Origin: Vibrio sp. qd031
GTDB lineage: Bacteria; Pseudomonadota; Gammaproteobacteria; Enterobacterales; Vibrionaceae
NCBI RefSeq assembly: GCF_002100145.1
Contig: NZ_JXQD01000031.1
Span: 324-64,323, forward strand
DNA: 64,000 bases
Direction of reading: 5' to 3'
The notes beneath the pieces were generated by a model that searched no databases, had not been told where the DNA came from, and saw only the letters and a program-made list of their open reading frames with translations. Shown here piece after piece: positions 33,251-42,208 of the stretch (positions are counted from its first letter, which is position 1; each line of letters begins with the position of its first letter). Both the position numbers and the translations under genes were made by a program.

Positions 33251-34849
33251 TTAGGTTTTCGCATAACGTAATGAGTGCGTCGCTAGCTCTGTTTTAAGTC
33301 CCATAAGCAATGTCACACACATCAGCAGCAAAATAATGGTAAATGGCAGTCCTGTGGAAATAGTGCCTGCTTGAAGTGCCTCTATGGTTTCTTTTCCACC
33401 AACCCAAAGCAGCGTACCGGCAATAGCCCCCTCTGTAGTCGCCCAAAATATTCGCTGTGGGACGGGTGCCGTCACCTTGCCTCCCGCGGTAATACTGTCA
33501 ATCACCAGCGACGCTGAGTCTGAAGAGGTTATAAAAAAGATCATGATCAACGCTACAGAAAGCAGCGACAATAGGTTCCCCATTGGCATCGCATCGAAAG
33601 TATGGAATAGCGCTAGCGTGATATCGTTAAGGCCATTTTGCCCTAACTCGCCGACTTGATTAGCCAACTGATCGATCGCCATACCACCAAAAGCCGCCAT
33701 CCAAAGAAAAGTGATCAGTGTTGGTATAAAAATCACTGCAGACAAGAACTCACGAACGGTTCGCCCCTTTGACACTCGCGCGATGAACATGCCGACGCAA
33801 GGTGACCAAGAGATCCACCAAGCCCAATAGAATACCGTCCATCCGTGCATCCACGCTTCGTCTTCTCGACCATACGGATTACTGAGTGGGATCATGTTTG
33901 TCACATACCCACTTACTGTCGCCCAGAGCGAATCAAAAAATATTGAAAACCCAGCGACTATCATGAACACCAACAGTGCAAATGCCGCCGCTAAGTTAAT
34001 ATTACTCAGTATTTTAACTCCGCCATGTATGCCACGGATCACCGATACAATGGCCAGTGAAGTCACAAACACCACAATTGCCAGCTCAACTTGGACCGTC
34101 GCATCAAAACCAAATACATGGCTTAATCCACTTGCCGCTTGCTTTGCGCCTATGCCCAAAGACGTCGCGAGACCAAACAGGGTCGCAAGTACCGCTAGAA
34201 TATCGATGACATGTCCCATCCAACCCCACGCACGATCACCCAAAATAGGATAGAACGCAGAACGAATCGACAGCGGCAAACCTTTGTTGAAGGCAAAAAA
34301 CGCCAACGACAAGGCCACTACGGCATAAATTGCCCAAGCGTGGATTCCCCAGTGGAACACACTGGCACCTAAAGCTGCTCGTTTTGCTTCTTCTGTAAAC
34401 GGTTCAACAGCCAGAGGGGTTTCGTACCACCCTGTATAATACGCTGCAGGCTCTGCAACTCCGTAGAACATTAACCCTATACCAACGCCAGCAGCAAAGA
34501 GCATCGCTATCCACGACACATTAGAATATTCTGCTTTGGCATCGGCTCCACCAATACGGATTTTTCCGTAAGGGGACACGATCAGCCCTAAGCAAAATAG
34601 GATAAAAATGTTACCTGCCCACATGAATAAGGTATCAAACTGATCAATGATGCTCCATTTAGCACCATCGAGGACGGCTTTTGCGGTAGATGGGTCGGCG
34701 ACTAATAAGGCCGCTAGAAAAAGAAAGATGAGACCGGCGCTGGCGCCAAAAACAGGGTTATGAACATCAAACCCCCACTTCGTAATGTTGTCTTGACCAA
34801 CTTTATAGTCGGTGTTTTCTATACTGTACTTATCAATGCCTCGAGTCAT
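33251..34849 (-). CDS. BCCT-family betaine/choline/carnitine transporter
   Basis: This 532-aa inner-membrane protein has 12 hydrophobic spans. The Gly-rich stretch AAGVGIGLMFYGVAEPAAYY and the aromatic signature FYWAWWISWSPCVGMFIARV then SKGRTVREF are the hallmarks of BCCT transporters. It imports compatible solutes such as glycine betaine, probably with Na+ or H+. The ATG at 34849 has GAGG six bases before; a start nine codons earlier is open. Vibrio usually has several BCCT paralogues; which one this is cannot be read. Confidence 0.94.
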   Translation of the reverse strand: MTRGIDKYSIENTDYKVGQDNITKWGFDVHNPVFGASAGLIFLFLAALLVADPSTAKAVLDGAKWSIIDQFDTLFMWAGNIFILFCLGLIVSPYGKIRIGGADAKAEYSNVSWIAMLFAAGVGIGLMFYGVAEPAAYYTGWYETPLAVEPFTEEAKRAALGASVFHWGIHAWAIYAVVALSLAFFAFNKGLPLSIRSAFYPILGDRAWGWMGHVIDILAVLATLFGLATSLGIGAKQAASGLSHVFGFDATVQVELAIVVFVTSLAIVSVIRGIHGGVKILSNINLAAAFALLVFMIVAGFSIFFDSLWATVSGYVTNMIPLSNPYGREDEAWMHGWTVFYWAWWISWSPCVGMFIARVSKGRTVREFLSAVIFIPTLITFLWMAAFGGMAIDQLANQVGELGQNGLNDITLALFHTFDAMPMGNLLSLLSVALIMIFFITSSDSASLVIDSITAGGKVTAPVPQRIFWATTEGAIAGTLLWVGGKETIEALQAGTISTGLPFTIILLLMCVTLLMGLKTELATHSLRYAKT

Positions 34850-35032
34850 GAATCCTCTAGTGTCTTGCGGACACATTTAAAAATGAGCCCGAAGTATACC
34901 AATCCATCGTCCAGTATATTGGCTGTGGTGTAAGCAAACCTCTCTAAGTGTGTACAGAGATGTCTAAGTGCCTTTTCAATAAAATACCTTTTAGGCTAAA
35001 TCCATCAAATGTTTAAGCCTTTGGAGTCGCAA

Positions 35033-35779
35033 TTAGACAGCGTTAATACCTAAGGTTTGGCAAGTATTTTGATAGGCGTCCAGCAACTCTTGTTGCCTAG
35101 GGATCTCAGCGATCACGTCGGGATCCAGCGGGATATTTTTTAAGACTTTTCCAGAGTAGATATTTTTAGAGTTATCACCGACAAAACGTGTCCCCGTTTT
35201 ATCCATAATTGTGTAGGACTCGCTAAGAGGTTGTTTAAGCTCCATGAATTGACCGATTTGAGCCAACGTATCTGTTGGGTTATCCCGAACGGCGGACGCT
35301 CGAAAGCACAATGCACGACTCTTATCACTCAAGGATTGATACAGTTTGGCAAGTGAATTTACACGCTGGATATAGTAATCGATAGCACCTTGGTAGGTGG
35401 CACATTCATGCTCTGGCTTGTTTTTTTTGTATAGCTTGACCGTACTCACCACGGTTTCAAATGGCTCGCGAATAGAGAACAGCAACTTAACGGACGGGTG
35501 ATTGACTATCGCTTCACTCACGTGATGCTCATCATGCAGCACTTTATCAAAAAAGATCGACCGAAACGGCTTACCTGGATTTTGTTCCATGTATTTCAAT
35601 TTCTGGCGATACAAACTTTTCCAGCTGTAATAACCAATGTGCATTTCATAATAGCCACTGACCTGTGGATTACTGCCAATTAAGTGAGACACAAGGCTTG
35701 AATTAGAACGCATGTGGCTTAACAGCAACACATGCTTTGCAGGTAATAATACCTTGGAATAGTTAATTGCAGTATTCAC
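35033..35779 (-). CDS. Sulfotransferase-family protein
   Basis: This is 248 aa. The 5'-phosphosulfate-binding loop is readable as LLLSHMRSNSSLVSHLIGS (about residues 17-35), in place of the usual S-x-P-R-S-G-S/T. The 3'-phosphate motif is in LLFSIREPFETVVSTVKLY near 100-118. No membrane span. Substrate unknown; bacterial members sulfate polysaccharides or lipids. It is transcribed alone. Confidence 0.75.
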   Translation of the reverse strand: MNTAINYSKVLLPAKHVLLLSHMRSNSSLVSHLIGSNPQVSGYYEMHIGYYSWKSLYRQKLKYMEQNPGKPFRSIFFDKVLHDEHHVSEAIVNHPSVKLLFSIREPFETVVSTVKLYKKNKPEHECATYQGAIDYYIQRVNSLAKLYQSLSDKSRALCFRASAVRDNPTDTLAQIGQFMELKQPLSESYTIMDKTGTRFVGDNSKNIYSGKVLKNIPLDPDVIAEIPRQQELLDAYQNTCQTLGINAV

Positions 35780-36014
35780 CGACTCTCCTTAACAGGCGCA
35801 CATACTTGTTCCATTTTGGCAGCACAAGTAATGAATAATTTCCTATAAGAGGTGGAAAAAAGGCCTCCTCTTTTTGAGCAAGAATAAGAGAAAGTGTGGG
35901 GCTTTAGATGTAGCAAAACTAAGATCAGCGGATCAGTGACCCTATTTTCACTTTAGATTGAATGTTTGTCTCATAAATGGGGACAAAAGCATTAGCAGCA
36001 GGCGTGTACTCCAT

Positions 36015-36380
36015 TCACACATCGGCAATGCCCAACTCTTGTCGTTTTCGCTTGCTCAGACCTCGTGCCACCAGCTTATAAGACTCGGATAAATAATACT
36101 CTAAGTCGTCATCCAGTTCGCCATTGGTGTTGATTTGCTGGATCCATTTCATACCGCGATTGGCAAAGTAAGGCGCAGGAATATAACCGTCATGATCACT
36201 AAGAAATTCAAAATTCAAATCGGAGGTCTTAAAGGTAAACGTGGCTTGGTTGGCTTTACTCGTCCCCCCTATGGCAAACACCTTTCCGCCAACTTTCCAC
36301 ACATGAGCGTCTCCCCATTGGACAACGTGCGTAGTTGCCACAAAGCTGTTGCAGAAGTGATTAAATTGGTCATGATCCAT
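36015..36380 (-). CDS. MmcQ/YjbR-family protein
   Basis: This is 121 aa from MDHDQFNHFCNSF (ATG at 36380). HVVQWGDAHVWKVGGKVFAI, the YIPAPYFANRGMKWIQQ segment and YYLSESYKLVARGLSKRKR follow the MmcQ/YjbR fold, often annotated as DNA-binding; the biochemical role is unknown. A start six codons earlier is also open. Confidence 0.85.
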   Translation of the reverse strand: MDHDQFNHFCNSFVATTHVVQWGDAHVWKVGGKVFAIGGTSKANQATFTFKTSDLNFEFLSDHDGYIPAPYFANRGMKWIQQINTNGELDDDLEYYLSESYKLVARGLSKRKRQELGIADV

Positions 36381-36398
36381 AAGTGTTATTAACTCCAT

Positions 36399-36746
36399 TT
36401 GGTCTGTTTGATTGAGCGCCTTTATTAAGCTAAGCCCCCAGCAAAGGCAGATGCTTTACGCGGTTGTAAGTGAGTACTAACTCCAAACAATGCTCAACAA
36501 CCGAGCGCGAGAGTAATGCATCCATTCTCAGTATCATCGCTCGATTGCCTTCAAAAGGTAAGCAGTCGAAATATAGCTCTCCAAACGTCTCAACCAGTCT
36601 AGTACAAATTGAGCCTCTCCCCTATTCACCTTTATTACGTAATCGCATTATGCTGACGAAGCGCCTTATTGATAAGAAAGTGCTTAGGGCAGCACTAAGT
36701 CACCGTGGCATATGTGCCTCGTCATGCCTTTATTCCATACCGATTC
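36399..36746. other. Intergenic region with no supported gene
   Basis: About 350 bases. A plus-strand frame (36470-36856) overlaps the DOPA-dioxygenase-like gene and has no ribosome-binding site. The minus strand contains a short protein-like stretch (ETFGELYFDCLPFEGNRAMI, about 36525-36590) that could be a decayed gene. I cannot identify it. Confidence 0.3.
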
Positions 36747-37142
36747 TTAAACAGAAAATCCGCTTAGATCCAAAGCGACTTCATCCCCAAGCCAGTACGC
36801 GTATCGCGTATGGTCACTATAGTCATCACCGGTATCGGCATGAATTAGGACACTAAGTGACTGCCGGTGTTGCTCTAACCACGGAATAAGCTGCTCGAAG
36901 TGCGAGTGATTAAACAGTATTTGGCAGCTCCATAACGTATGAGGACCCACGGGCTTTTTATGCACGCGCCCTACAGGGAGGCCAAATTTATTACCTGCGG
37001 CACAACACAACTGTTGTGCCAGTGGTAACGTTTGTTCGTCAAAGTAGACGTGCGCATGATAGTGCTGGTGAATGTTAATGGGACGATTAGGTGATGACAC
37101 AGTGTATGACCTTCCAAAGGCGAGCCCTTGAGTTACACCCAA
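36747..37142 (-). CDS. DOPA 4,5-dioxygenase family protein
   Basis: This is 131 aa. Conserved metal-site segments are HYHAHVYFDEQT, GRVHKKPVGPHTLWSCQI and IHADTGDDYSDHTRYAYWLG. The family is named from fungal DOPA extradiol dioxygenase; the bacterial role is unproven. Its start overlaps the MazG-like gene by 10 bases, so they are co-transcribed. Confidence 0.88.
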   Translation of the reverse strand: MGVTQGLAFGRSYTVSSPNRPINIHQHYHAHVYFDEQTLPLAQQLCCAAGNKFGLPVGRVHKKPVGPHTLWSCQILFNHSHFEQLIPWLEQHRQSLSVLIHADTGDDYSDHTRYAYWLGDEVALDLSGFSV

Positions 37143-37450
37143 GTACGCTGTTTATTCTTAAACTCTTTATCGACAAACGCTTGTTTAAGGTCGATATCGT
37201 AGCGATTCGCGATTGAGCATAGATAGATAAAAATATCCGCTAACTCATCACCGATGTCATTAATTTTTGATGTTGGGTCAACCGCAATTCCTTCGGCTTT
37301 ACGCACCGCTTTAAAAAGCTCTCCGATTTCCTCACCCAGCAGTAAACACTTTTGCTGAGTCGGTTGATCAGAAAATCCGCGTTCAACTTCCAGCTCAGAA
37401 ACATATTGTTGGAAGTCTAATAGCGTCGGATGCTCAGGTAGTGATGGCAT
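37133..37450 (-). CDS. MazG-like nucleotide pyrophosphohydrolase
   Basis: This is 105 aa. The all-alpha NTP pyrophosphatase motif appears as GEEIGELFKAVRK and, 16 residues later, GDELADIFIYL, supplying the E-x2-E and D-x2-D/E-x-x-D Mg2+ ligands. It likely hydrolyses non-canonical or excess NTPs. It is first in a two-gene unit with the DOPA-dioxygenase-like gene. Confidence 0.9.
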   Translation of the reverse strand: MPSLPEHPTLLDFQQYVSELEVERGFSDQPTQQKCLLLGEEIGELFKAVRKAEGIAVDPTSKINDIGDELADIFIYLCSIANRYDIDLKQAFVDKEFKNKQRTWV

Positions 37451-37497
37451 TCGTACTCCTTAAAAATGGGGTCAATACAAACAATGCGTCACCAATG

Positions 37498-37827
37498 CTA
37501 AGCTTTCTTCACATATTTGGCCGTGATCATCATCTCACCCGCACCGTCGACTCTACAATCAAGTTGATGATCTTTACCTTCAACAATGCGGCGTATTTGC
37601 GCTTTGGTGCCTATTTTTATTACCTGCGAGCTGCCTTTCACTTTTAGATCTTTTGCTACCGTCACCTTATCGCCTTCTGACAGCAATGTACCATTGACAT
37701 CCTTTACCATCGGTTGTTGTTCTAGCTCATTAGGATCCCACTCATAAGCGCACTCTGGACACACCAAAAGACGTTGGTCTTGGTAAACATATTCTGACTG
37801 ACAATTTGGACAACTAGGAAAGGACAT
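37498..37827 (-). CDS. yjdM: PhnA/YjdM-like zinc-ribbon protein
   Basis: This is 109 aa from MSFPSCPNCQSEYVYQDQ (ATG at 37827). N-terminal zinc ribbon CPNC ... CPEC, then the PhnA beta domain LLSEGDKVTVAKDLKVKG and IRRIVEGKDHQLDCRVD. It corresponds to E. coli YjdM (PhnA), whose cellular role is not settled. The frame extends 30 codons further upstream without a start site of note. Confidence 0.92.
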   Translation of the reverse strand: MSFPSCPNCQSEYVYQDQRLLVCPECAYEWDPNELEQQPMVKDVNGTLLSEGDKVTVAKDLKVKGSSQVIKIGTKAQIRRIVEGKDHQLDCRVDGAGEMMITAKYVKKA

Positions 37828-37933
37828 GATGGCTCTCATTTCATTGAAATGAGTTATGACTACCATAAATGTAGGGGAGTCAAAGAAGGCTGTAGTGGGG
37901 TTCAGAAAAGTTGGCAATCATCTGAAAATAGAT

Positions 37934-37964
37934 AAAAAAATGCCTAGCTCAAAAGCTAGGCATT
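37934..37964 (-). terminator. Terminator after the MITE-like repeat and lyase gene
   Basis: TGCCTAGCT / AGCTAGGCA stem with CAAA loop and seven T on the minus strand. It ends the minus-strand transcript coming from the lyase gene through repeat copy 2. Confidence 0.85.
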
Positions 37965-38005
37965 GATTGTTAGTAGCAAAAAGCCACCAATCTAACAGAT
38001 AGATT

Positions 38006-38167
38006 ATACCAATCGAAGTAATTAACTGGTCAGAAAATTGCGCCGGAAAAATCGCTGAGAGCAAGGCAAAGATTGCCGTAGATAGTTGTTCTACCTACAA
38101 AATCTTTAACGCCGCTATTAGCGATTTTAACAAGCAAGAATGATCAGTTAATTGCTTTGGTTGGTAT
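38006..38167 (+). repeat. MITE-like repeat, copy 2
   Basis: About 162 bp, the same orientation as copy 1 and nearly identical to it. ATACCAATCGAAGTAATTAA at one end faces TTAATTGCTTTGGTTGGTAT at the other. The end touches the stop codon of the lyase gene on the minus strand. No ORF. Confidence 0.85.
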
Positions 38168-40242
38168 TATAGCTCGATAGTGACTTTTTCACCGTCGATG
38201 ACTAGCTCAAGCGTACTACCGTTTAATTGGTAAGATACGTCTGCTGCTACACCATTTTTCTCTGGTACTAATAGCGTCAATACATTGTGCTCTTTAGCGG
38301 CAGAAAACTCAGTTTCAACATGGCGGTGGACTTCAAGATCTTTAAACTCGTACGGATCAACCTCACCAAAACCTTCAACGTTCTTAATTGAAGTGATGTT
38401 GTCTGCGCTGTCGTTAATGAAAGACACGTTAAGCGTGGCTTTTTCGCCAACAATCTTGAACGATTTGTCTGAAGTCTCAGTGCTGAATGTGGTGTGCATT
38501 AGCCAAGTCAGGTCTTTTTCAGACTCAAAGCTTGCTTTGTCTTGCATTACGAAGACTTTACCTTTTGCAAACCAGATCTTACGCTTGTATGACTTGATGT
38601 CTGGAGTAAAGAACTTGTACGACGCAGTCGCATCACCTTCAACAAACTTCACTTCAGACTCGGTATCGTAGTCAGTGATGTTGCCGCCTGCTTCGATACA
38701 GAAGCGATCTTGGTGACCTTCAAACTTAGTGTTTTTGTTCTCACCGTATTGGCCTTTACCACCAAACAGTGGCAAGTTTTTAGAGAACGTTTGACGACGC
38801 CACTTAGTGTGCATGTCTACACCAAAACCACCGTAGTAACCCGTGATAGACGCAAGCGTCTCGCCAAACGCGTGCAGCGTAAAGGCATTTTGGTCACCGT
38901 GTGAGTGGCTGATAGAGCCAAATGGGCTGCACTTGAAGACCATATGAATGTGCTCGTCACGCTCACACATCTTGTTGTGGAACGCAGCCCAACCTGTGAT
39001 TGGGAACACTTTCAATAGTGGATCGTTTGACGGAGCTTTCTCTTCCGGGGCATCCCAAAGGATGTTGAAGCGAAGATCGTCATAGCCAAAGTCCCACCAA
39101 CCGAAGTTGTAGAATTTAGTGTGCGCTTCAGTGTCACGGCCTTTAAGTTGGTTGTAGTACCAAACGTATTCAGGTTTTTGGTTAACACCAGCGTAGTGCT
39201 TGATGTTGTAAGCCAGTTTAAGTCCTGGGAAGTCACCAATCGAAGACTGGTCACAGAAACTTGCGCGCTTTGAGTGAACAGGCATGCAGTAAAGTGGGAA
39301 GTCGCCAGTGTTTTCGTAGAATGTTTTGTTAAACATGTCTACACCACAGTAAGCTTTCAATAGGTCAAACGCTTCGCCTAGGAATGCAGTCTGCGTGTTC
39401 CAGTAGTCAGGACCTTCAGCCCAACCACCATCTTCACCGCCCCATGGTGGGTAGTGTACTGCGTAGTATTCTAGTGCGTAAGCGATGTACTCGCCTGCTT
39501 TCGGGTGATCGTGATAAAGCGCGATACACGTTGGGATGATAGCAGAAGAAATTGAGCGAACACCGTGGCTGTTTAGTGGGTTGTTCAGTAGATCAACGGT
39601 CACTTTCAGGTGGTGCATGATTTCGTCTAGACGCTCAATCAACGCATCTTGAACTTGCTGACGCTCTTCGTCAGTAAAGTAAGCGTGTAGCCAGTCGTAG
39701 CCCCATGCCATTGCTGCAATAACGCGGAAAGCCGCTTCGTCGTTGTAACCGCGAGACGTTACGCCTTCTGGATCGTACGTCGATAGCTTCAACGTCCACG
39801 CTTTCGCTTTTGCGATAAGCTCGTCGTCTTCTTTAACGATACCCGCAATAGACAGGTTACGCGTTGCGTTCATCGCCATTTGGCAATCAACGTACATTTG
39901 ACGCCAGTAAGGACGCCACAATGATGCTTTACCAACAGTCTCTTCTGGGTAAGGCTTTGGCTCTTCGTAAGGTGCCGTATCAACAAACTTCTGAGTTGAG
40001 TTTTTGAAGAAATCGTCAAACATGCAGTATGAAGGGTCAGCCTTCACTTTTGCTTTAAAGTCAGCCAAGTCTGCAGACTGAACCAACAAGCGTGGACGAG
40101 CCTCAGATAGGGTGTCTAAGAAAGAGAGGTCGAAGTCGCGCTTTTGCACTTCGATTGGCAGCAAATCAACTAAGTTACCTGCTGAGGTATCATTTTCTAA
40201 CTTCATCGCTCTAATAGCGTCTAACGATTTTTCTGTACTCAT
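38167..40242 (-). CDS. Oligoalginate lyase-like protein (PL15 type)
   Basis: This is 691 aa without signal peptide, so cytoplasmic. The N-terminal part (RPRLLVQSADLADFKAKVKA, helical toroid about 45-380) is DUF4962-like, with AMAWGYDWLHAYFTDEER and NNPLNSHG as probable active-site regions. The heparinase II/III-like beta part has SISHSHGDQNAFTLHAFGE near 440-460. This arrangement is that of exolytic PL15 oligoalginate lyases, which release unsaturated monosaccharide from short alginate chains. Other alginate genes (kdgF, dehR, transporters) are absent here. AAAGGG precedes the ATG. Another uronan oligosaccharide substrate is possible. Confidence 0.78.
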   Translation of the reverse strand: MSTEKSLDAIRAMKLENDTSAGNLVDLLPIEVQKRDFDLSFLDTLSEARPRLLVQSADLADFKAKVKADPSYCMFDDFFKNSTQKFVDTAPYEEPKPYPEETVGKASLWRPYWRQMYVDCQMAMNATRNLSIAGIVKEDDELIAKAKAWTLKLSTYDPEGVTSRGYNDEAAFRVIAAMAWGYDWLHAYFTDEERQQVQDALIERLDEIMHHLKVTVDLLNNPLNSHGVRSISSAIIPTCIALYHDHPKAGEYIAYALEYYAVHYPPWGGEDGGWAEGPDYWNTQTAFLGEAFDLLKAYCGVDMFNKTFYENTGDFPLYCMPVHSKRASFCDQSSIGDFPGLKLAYNIKHYAGVNQKPEYVWYYNQLKGRDTEAHTKFYNFGWWDFGYDDLRFNILWDAPEEKAPSNDPLLKVFPITGWAAFHNKMCERDEHIHMVFKCSPFGSISHSHGDQNAFTLHAFGETLASITGYYGGFGVDMHTKWRRQTFSKNLPLFGGKGQYGENKNTKFEGHQDRFCIEAGGNITDYDTESEVKFVEGDATASYKFFTPDIKSYKRKIWFAKGKVFVMQDKASFESEKDLTWLMHTTFSTETSDKSFKIVGEKATLNVSFINDSADNITSIKNVEGFGEVDPYEFKDLEVHRHVETEFSAAKEHNVLTLLVPEKNGVAADVSYQLNGSTLELVIDGEKVTIEL

Positions 40243-40896
40243 AAGAACCCTTTACATATCTAAATATGGATGCATATTCACCGTACCGGTGTTTATATGA
40301 CTTATTGTATTACAAAACGACAATAACAATAAAGTGTAACCGACTAAATTGAGATCTCAGTACGAGAAATCGTCAGCCATACCCCTGATTTCGCAGCAAC
40401 GCTTATAGCGTAGAAGAGTATGTTTTAGGGTCAGGCTGAACCGCGAGAAAGCGTAACCGAACGTGACAAAGAGCGTTAAGGTATGATTTAGTATGAGTAC
40501 TGACTAACCGAGTTAAATAAAGCTCGATTCAACGTAACTGAGATGATGAGTTGGGATGATCTAGATTGAAAATTTATCAACATAATTAGTGGATTACGGT
40601 TAATTTTATCGCTAACGTATACGGATAACGATTGAAAGACTTACAAGGATCGACGAATAGCGATGGCAACCATGGAACAGTTAATTGCGCAGTACACCGG
40701 TGCAAACGAAGATTCTCGTTTAACGCGCCAATACATCGCCCAACTAGAATACGACACCACTATGCACATGCTGCAGCTAATGATCTATCGACCAGCATCA
40801 TGCTGTGGACGCAAATACCATAATATTGAGTGGTGGTGGACTCTAGACTGTTCCACCAACCAACTCATTACACGTCGAGCAGATAGATCAAAACTG
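40243..40896. other. Intergenic region with a gene remnant
   Basis: About 650 bases. The left 380 bases presumably hold the lyase promoter; GAAAGCG/CGTTAAGG-type repeats are visible but no clear operator. The right part contains the methyltransferase remnant listed separately. Confidence 0.35.
40663..40800 (+). pseudogene. Truncated start of a SAM-dependent methyltransferase
   Basis: MATMEQLIAQYTGANEDSRL then TRQYIAQLEYDTTMHMLQ resembles the N-terminus of a class I methyltransferase family (the LEYxTTMHYL segment comes just before the SAM-binding G-x-G motif). The expected motif I never appears; the frame runs on into unrelated sequence up to 40986, against the 3' end of the CtlX-like gene. 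It looks like a gene cut by deletion. Confidence 0.5.
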
Positions 40897-41862
40897 TCAT
40901 TGCTGCTGCGCAAACACTTCCGCCAGCATGCAACGCACACTACCGCCGCCAATGGATTCGATGGTAGACACATCAAACGGCAATAACTTTCCATGAGAAG
41001 CCAACTGCGCTTTTTGCGCATCGGAGAAATGATCAAACGCAGACTGTGACATGGCAATCAGCTTGTGACCTTGAGCGTTCTCTAACTGCAAAATGTTTCC
41101 ACAAAAATGGGCCATTTGCTCAGCACTGATTGAGATCACCTGTTTCGTTTTTGCCAACTGCTTAATCACATAACGCCTTTCAAACTCTGGGATCACTTCA
41201 TCACAAATCACCGCAAAACGTTCACCCACTGCCATCATTACATTGGTGTGATACACCGGGGTGCCAGATTGAGTTTGGGTTTGGAAAGTGATCGCTCGAT
41301 AACCGACCTGCTCGGCAAATCGCTCTAAAAGATCACGATCGCACCGCTGTGAAAGCCCAGCGTACAACTCACGATTTTGATGATCAAAAATCATCACCCC
41401 CGTGCTTTCTAAAAAGCTCTCGTGGACGGCATCGTCCAACCAGTGATCTTGCACGTTTTTTAGGTTAAAGCTGTGCTGAGATAGCAGCTGTGTAAGCTGA
41501 TCGGTGCGAACCTCTTCTCGTCGATTGGCACAGGCCATGGGAAACAGGTGTAATTCACCGTTAGGCAACGAGCAAAACCAGTTGTTTGGAAACACGGCAT
41601 CAGGTGTCGATATTTTACTTGGAGAATAATCCAGCGGCATCACATTGACGCCATTTTCTCGAAGTGAAGTGACCATGCGCAAAAACTCACCCATCGCCTG
41701 TTCACGGATTTGTTCAGAGGTCAGGGAGCTGCTGTGCTGAAACTCATTATCCGCTGCCGTTTGTGGGTTAAATCCAAACTCTTTGGGCGGCACCATCACA
41801 ACATGACGAGTATTTTGAACAGCCAATTTTGGCTTATGCGATAAAAAATCGAGTGAGCGCAT
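40897..41862 (-). CDS. ctlX: CtlX-like citrulline/arginine amidinohydrolase
   Basis: This is 321 aa. Guanidine-modifying superfamily motifs: STPDAVFPNNWFCSLPNGEL (Asp/Asn substrate contacts), SFLESTGVMIFD, VYHTNVMMAVGERFAVI with the catalytic His, and SIGGGSVRCMLAEVF with the catalytic Cys. This set is typical of CtlX (citrulline utilisation hydrolase) and related arginine deiminase-like enzymes. The substrate is probably citrulline or an arginine derivative. The 3' side faces the truncated methyltransferase start. Confidence 0.88.
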   Translation of the reverse strand: MRSLDFLSHKPKLAVQNTRHVVMVPPKEFGFNPQTAADNEFQHSSSLTSEQIREQAMGEFLRMVTSLRENGVNVMPLDYSPSKISTPDAVFPNNWFCSLPNGELHLFPMACANRREEVRTDQLTQLLSQHSFNLKNVQDHWLDDAVHESFLESTGVMIFDHQNRELYAGLSQRCDRDLLERFAEQVGYRAITFQTQTQSGTPVYHTNVMMAVGERFAVICDEVIPEFERRYVIKQLAKTKQVISISAEQMAHFCGNILQLENAQGHKLIAMSQSAFDHFSDAQKAQLASHGKLLPFDVSTIESIGGGSVRCMLAEVFAQQQ

Positions 41863-42208
41863 GGTTAATTCCTTTAACCAAATTTAAGACGAAAGCCAAT
41901 TGTAATCAGTTTGTAACCCTTACATTTACCGTTTAACCTTCCTTTTTGAAACAGCTGCAGTTATTTTCACTTAGAAAGAATACATATTCAGCAAATATAG
42001 CTTTTAACTAAAGCCAACTTAGCGGCAGCCGATATAGAGTTATGTAAACAGTTGATGTTGTTATGTTTGTCTGTTTTTTCGTCGCACTCCCCTTTTAACA
42101 GGTATACAATAGTCACGTCACGGATGATTTAAGCAATGCATTTCACAGCGCCTTTCCAAGGGTTTTCTATCAATCGTCCTCTTTGCTTACTCTGTTTAGG
42201 AAAACACT
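41863..42208. other. Intergenic region between divergent genes
   Basis: About 350 bases, AT-rich in the middle, presumably holding the promoters of the CtlX-like gene and the ABC exporter. I see no clear operator or RNA. Confidence 0.3.

Noticed and set aside
36470..36856. 128-aa plus-strand frame
   Set aside because: Overlaps the end of the DOPA-dioxygenase-like gene on the other strand; low-complexity Ser-rich start.
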